From SIG587 sp045544035 (lineage in GTDB: Bacteria > Bacillota > Clostridia > Oscillospirales > Acutalibacteraceae), in the NCBI GenBank assembly GCA_045544035.1, contig JAZPYE010000004.1, positions 1-17,174 on the forward strand: a stretch of 17,174 nucleotides of DNA. The letters run 5' to 3'. This document shows, one piece after another, positions 14,158 through 17,174 of this stretch. The notes beneath the pieces are model-generated. The model searched no databases. It worked only from the letters and a program-made list of their open reading frames with translations, and was not told the origin of the DNA. A program made the position numbers and the translations under genes. Position 1 is the first letter of the stretch; every line of letters begins with the position of its first letter.

Positions 14158-14676
14158 ATGGAATTTGAAAAACTTATAACCGAACGCTTTTCGGTGCGCA
14201 AATTTAAAAATGAGCATTTATCCGAGGAGATTTTAAATAAAATTCTGGAAGCGGCACATAAGGCACCCACAGGCTGCAACTATCAGCCTCAAAGAATTCT
14301 TGTTATAAGCGGCGAGGAAGCTATTGAAAAATTGAAGGGCTGCACAAAATGTCATTTTGGCGCCCCTGCGGCAATGCTTGTCTGTCATAATACGCAGGAG
14401 AGCTGGAAACGACCCTATGATGGCGCTCTTTCTTCCCCTGTTGATGCGGCGATTGTTGCAACCCATTTAATGCTTGCGGCGTGGAACGAGGGTGTCGGCT
14501 CCTGCTGGGTTATGCATTTTGACCCTGAAAAAATGAGGGCGGCATTTAATATTCCAAAAGACATAGAGCCAGCGGCACTCATCGTTATGGGCTATGCCGC
14601 AGAGGATGCGAAGCCTTTGGACCTGCATTTTGAAACGCGGCCTATAAGCGATGTAGTGTTTTACGACACATTCTGA
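14158..14676 (+). CDS. Nitroreductase family FMN-dependent oxidoreductase
   Basis: A 172-residue flavoprotein of the nitroreductase superfamily, typically an FMN-bound NAD(P)H-dependent dimer. The FMN-phosphate motif RFSVRKFKNE (10-19) and APTGCNYQPQR (36-46) are clear. The middle segment AAIVATHLMLAAWNEGVGSCWV and the C-terminal IVMGYAAEDAKP complete the fold. It is at the short end of the family, without a ferredoxin domain. The true substrate cannot be told from sequence. The gene starts 12 nt after DUF554 and ends the operon; a weak stem ATAAAG / CTTTAT (14676-14693) follows. Confidence 0.92.
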   Translation: MEFEKLITERFSVRKFKNEHLSEEILNKILEAAHKAPTGCNYQPQRILVISGEEAIEKLKGCTKCHFGAPAAMLVCHNTQESWKRPYDGALSSPVDAAIVATHLMLAAWNEGVGSCWVMHFDPEKMRAAFNIPKDIEPAALIVMGYAAEDAKPLDLHFETRPISDVVFYDTF

Positions 14677-14711
14677 TAAAGAAAACGCTTTATGATTTTT
14701 GGAACTTTTTG

Positions 14712-14740
14712 TTGACCCTGTATTTTATAGATGATATAAT
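14712..14740 (+). promoter_or_regulatory. lacZ promoter
   Basis: TTGACC (14712-14717), a 17-nt spacer and TATAAT (14735-14740) form a near-consensus promoter. A perfect dyad AATAATT-CA-AATTATT (14738-14753) covers the probable start site and could be an operator. GGAGG (14764-14768) then serves the ATG at 14776. Confidence 0.85.
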
Positions 14741-14775
14741 AATTCAAATTATTACCCTTTTTTGGAGGTAAGAAA

Positions 14776-17174
14776 ATGAAAGAGTTTGAAAGGTTTGACC
14801 GAATTGGCACTTTGCCACACAGAAGCTACTATATTCCCTTTGGCGAAAAGGATAAAATAGAGAGCGTTTTTGGTATTGTGGATAGAAGGAGCAGCTCAAG
14901 ATTTTTGTCCCTTGACGGAATTTGGCAAATTAAGGCCTTAGAACACGTCGAGGATTTTTGCCTTGAGGATAGACTTGCCGCATCAATTCCTGTGCCTTCT
15001 TGTGTTCAGATGCACGGTTACGACCAAATTCAGTATCTAAATTTCCGCTTCCCCTTTCCTGTTGTTTTGCCCCACATTCCCCATAATAACCCCTGCTGGC
15101 ACTATCGCCGCATCTTCAACCTTGAAAAGAGGTGTGGAGAAAGGTATTATCTTAACTTTGAGGGTGTTGACAGCGCTTTTTATCTTTACATAAACGGTGA
15201 ACTTAAAGGCTATTCCCAAATTTCCCACGCAACCAGCGAATTTGATATAACTGACCTTGTAAAAAATGGTGAAAATACAGTTGATGTGCTGGTGCTCAAG
15301 TGGTGTATTTCCACATATTTAGAGTGTCAGGATAAGTTCCGCTTTTCGGGCATTTTCAGAAATGTTTACATTCTTTCCCGCCCTGAGGGTCACCTGACCG
15401 ATTATAAAATTGAAACCACCCTTAATGGGAAAAACGGTGTTTTAACCTTCATTAACGAAAGCGAAACCGAGGTAGCCTTAGAAATTGAGGGACAAAATTT
15501 AACCGTTGCCCCAAAAGCTGCCAGCGAAATTGAGATAAAGAGTGTTAAACTTTGGAGCGCCTATGAGCCTAACCTTTACACCCTGATTATTCGCGCAAAG
15601 GGCGAAAAAATCATTGAAAAGGTTGGCTTTAGAACCATTACCATTGATGGTAAGGTGTTCAAATTTAACGGTGAGGCCATTAAGCTTAAGGGTGTTAACC
15701 GCCACGATTTTAACTGCGAAACAGGTGCGACCGTAACGCTGCAAAATATGTATGATGACCTTCAGCTTATGAAGGGTCTTAATGTTAATGCTGTAAGAAC
15801 TTCGCATTATCCCAACTGCCCTGAGTTTTATCAGCTGTGCGATGCCATTGGTCTTTTTGTTATGGATGAGGCCGATGTTGAAACACACGGTGCAGCTACT
15901 GTTGAGGGCGGCTATGATACTGAACTTTTTAAAGAATTTGCCGAAAACGAATTTTTTACAAAAGGCATTTTAGACCGCCACACAGCCCTTGTAGAAAGGG
16001 ATAAGAACAGGCCTAGCGTTATTATGTGGTCACTCGGAAATGAGTCCGGCTTTGGAAAATCCTTCTTTGAAGGCGCAAAGTTCATTAAAAACCGCGACAA
16101 AACAAGACCCATTCACTATGAGGGACTTTTCCTTGCCGACCCCGAGTATTACTACACCGATATGGTGGATGTTGTCAGCATGATGTACCCCTCCATCCAG
16201 ACCATTCGCGAAAGGGTGCTTGAAAACGAAAAGGAAACAAGGCCCTTTGTTATGTGCGAATATACCCACGCAATGGGCAACTCCTGCGGCGATGTTGCCG
16301 ATTATTGGGATTTGATTTATAATAATGAGCAGCTTATGGGCGCCTTTGTTTGGGAGTGGGCTGACCACGGCATTAAAACCGAAAAGGGCTTCCTTTACGG
16401 CGGCGATTTCGGCGAAACCGAACACGATGGCAACTTCTGCATTGATGGCCTTTTGACCCCCGATAGGAAACTAAAATCGGGCGCAGTGGAGATGAAGGCA
16501 GTTTACAGCGGCAAATTAAAATCCGAAGTAAAGGATGTTGACATTCCAAAGCAAGAGGACATTGCAAAGGAAATTGAAATTAAGGCCGATGAGCACACAG
16601 GCGAAATCACCTCAATTAAAGCCGATGGCAAAGAGATTCTTAAAACTCCCTTGCATATTAATTTCGCCCGCTATATCGATAACGACCGATATCTTTTGGA
16701 TACCTGGAATGAAAAATACCGTTTGAATGTTTGTAAGCCCCAAATTTTCTCCTGCGAGAAAGGGGACAATTTCTACAAATTTAAGGGTGGTATTGCGGCC
16801 AACTACATAAGACCTGTGGCACTTTTTGAGGTTACCTACAAAGTGGCCGGCAATGAGCTTTCTGCTGAAATTTCTTATGAGTTGCCCGAAAAGGTTAAAA
16901 ACTTCCCCCGCTTTGGCGTTGAGTTTGGCATTGATAAGAAATATGCCGATTTTGACTACGTTGGCTTTGGCCCCTTTGAAAGCTACACCGATAAGCATGT
17001 AGCCTCAGATTATGGCTATTATGAAAGCACAGCAAAAGATAATTACTGCTACGACTACATTCGCCCACAAGAATCGGGCAGTCATTTTGCCTCAAAATAT
17101 CTGGGTGTTAAGAACCTGTTTTCTGTAACTGCCGAGGAGCCTTTCTCTTTTTCAGTTAACCCCTACACAACAAA
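14776..17174 (+). CDS. lacZ: Beta-galactosidase, glycoside hydrolase family 2 (partial, 3' end missing)
   Basis: LacZ hydrolyses terminal beta-D-galactosides by a retaining mechanism in the cytoplasm (no signal peptide). The frame is open from 14776 to the window edge, 799 codons, with no stop. The N-terminal sugar-binding beta domain covers about 30-170, an Ig-like domain 180-285, and the TIM barrel about 290-575. GVNRHDF is at 306-312. The acid/base Glu is E423 in SLGNESG; the nucleophile is E495 in CEYTHAMGNS; WEWADHGI follows. The barrel ends near EMKAVYS (571), yet sequence resembling the last domain (EIEIKADEHTGEITS) starts at about 600, leaving almost no room for the usual ~100-residue beta-sandwich domain. 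The later YDYIRPQESG and FSVNPYT match the final domain. It has its own promoter. Confidence 0.95.
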   Translation, partial: MKEFERFDRIGTLPHRSYYIPFGEKDKIESVFGIVDRRSSSRFLSLDGIWQIKALEHVEDFCLEDRLAASIPVPSCVQMHGYDQIQYLNFRFPFPVVLPHIPHNNPCWHYRRIFNLEKRCGERYYLNFEGVDSAFYLYINGELKGYSQISHATSEFDITDLVKNGENTVDVLVLKWCISTYLECQDKFRFSGIFRNVYILSRPEGHLTDYKIETTLNGKNGVLTFINESETEVALEIEGQNLTVAPKAASEIEIKSVKLWSAYEPNLYTLIIRAKGEKIIEKVGFRTITIDGKVFKFNGEAIKLKGVNRHDFNCETGATVTLQNMYDDLQLMKGLNVNAVRTSHYPNCPEFYQLCDAIGLFVMDEADVETHGAATVEGGYDTELFKEFAENEFFTKGILDRHTALVERDKNRPSVIMWSLGNESGFGKSFFEGAKFIKNRDKTRPIHYEGLFLADPEYYYTDMVDVVSMMYPSIQTIRERVLENEKETRPFVMCEYTHAMGNSCGDVADYWDLIYNNEQLMGAFVWEWADHGIKTEKGFLYGGDFGETEHDGNFCIDGLLTPDRKLKSGAVEMKAVYSGKLKSEVKDVDIPKQEDIAKEIEIKADEHTGEITSIKADGKEILKTPLHINFARYIDNDRYLLDTWNEKYRLNVCKPQIFSCEKGDNFYKFKGGIAANYIRPVALFEVTYKVAGNELSAEISYELPEKVKNFPRFGVEFGIDKKYADFDYVGFGPFESYTDKHVASDYGYYESTAKDNYCYDYIRPQESGSHFASKYLGVKNLFSVTAEEPFSFSVNPYTT

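Overview
The window looks like a chromosomal segment from an uncultured Clostridia-type Firmicute, probably a gut Oscillospiraceae/Ruminococcaceae relative. This is inferred from moderate G+C, AGGAGG-type ribosome binding sites, strong sigma-A-like promoters (TTGACA-N17-TATAAT type), a SecA ending in the zinc-binding CPCGSGKKYKRCC motif, and Gx-transporter/NusG_II, DUF554 and DUF4037 genes typical of that class. No tree was built, so the family-level assignment is tentative.

Left end (1-2310): the 3' end of a 23S rRNA is followed directly by a bidirectional terminator, with no 5S gene. Facing it are rsmA (rRNA dimethyltransferase, TTG start) and tRNA-Thr(UGU), each with its own promoter. A compact divergent pair follows: an Xre-type repressor and a SLOG-fold (DUF2493/YspA-like) protein. 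Their shared intergenic region carries two copies of TACTAT-N6-ATAGTA, each lying in the promoter spacer of one gene.

Region 2385-4177: a NusG_II protein and a Gx-family membrane protein (resembling EetA and EetB of flavin-based extracellular electron transfer) are transcribed leftward. Divergent to them is a lipoprotein ApbE flavin transferase whose promoter predicts a leaderless mRNA. Together they look like a minimal extracytosolic flavinylation module with no visible flavoprotein target. secA (4294-7023) follows.

Region 7075-11549: two tandem paralogous lipoproteins (signal peptide, Ig-like domain, large unrecognised enzyme-like domain) lie divergent from galM (aldose 1-epimerase). The duplication carried along the divergent promoter region, leaving an orphan galM-like promoter between the copies. 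A 116-nt tract is identical between the copies, which suggests gene conversion.

Region 11588-14676: a short possible gene remnant ends in an 18-bp perfect palindrome. A four-gene operon follows: TPR protein, DUF4037 nucleotidyltransferase-fold protein, DUF554 membrane protein and nitroreductase.

Right end (14776 onward): a GH2 beta-galactosidase that runs off the window. It has both catalytic glutamates but appears to lack the beta-sandwich domain that normally follows the TIM barrel. With galM and the surface lipoproteins it suggests galactoside scavenging. The best candidates for undescribed biology are the Xre/SLOG pair, the paralogous lipoproteins, and the TPR-DUF4037 pair. None of them is clearly a defence or mobile system.
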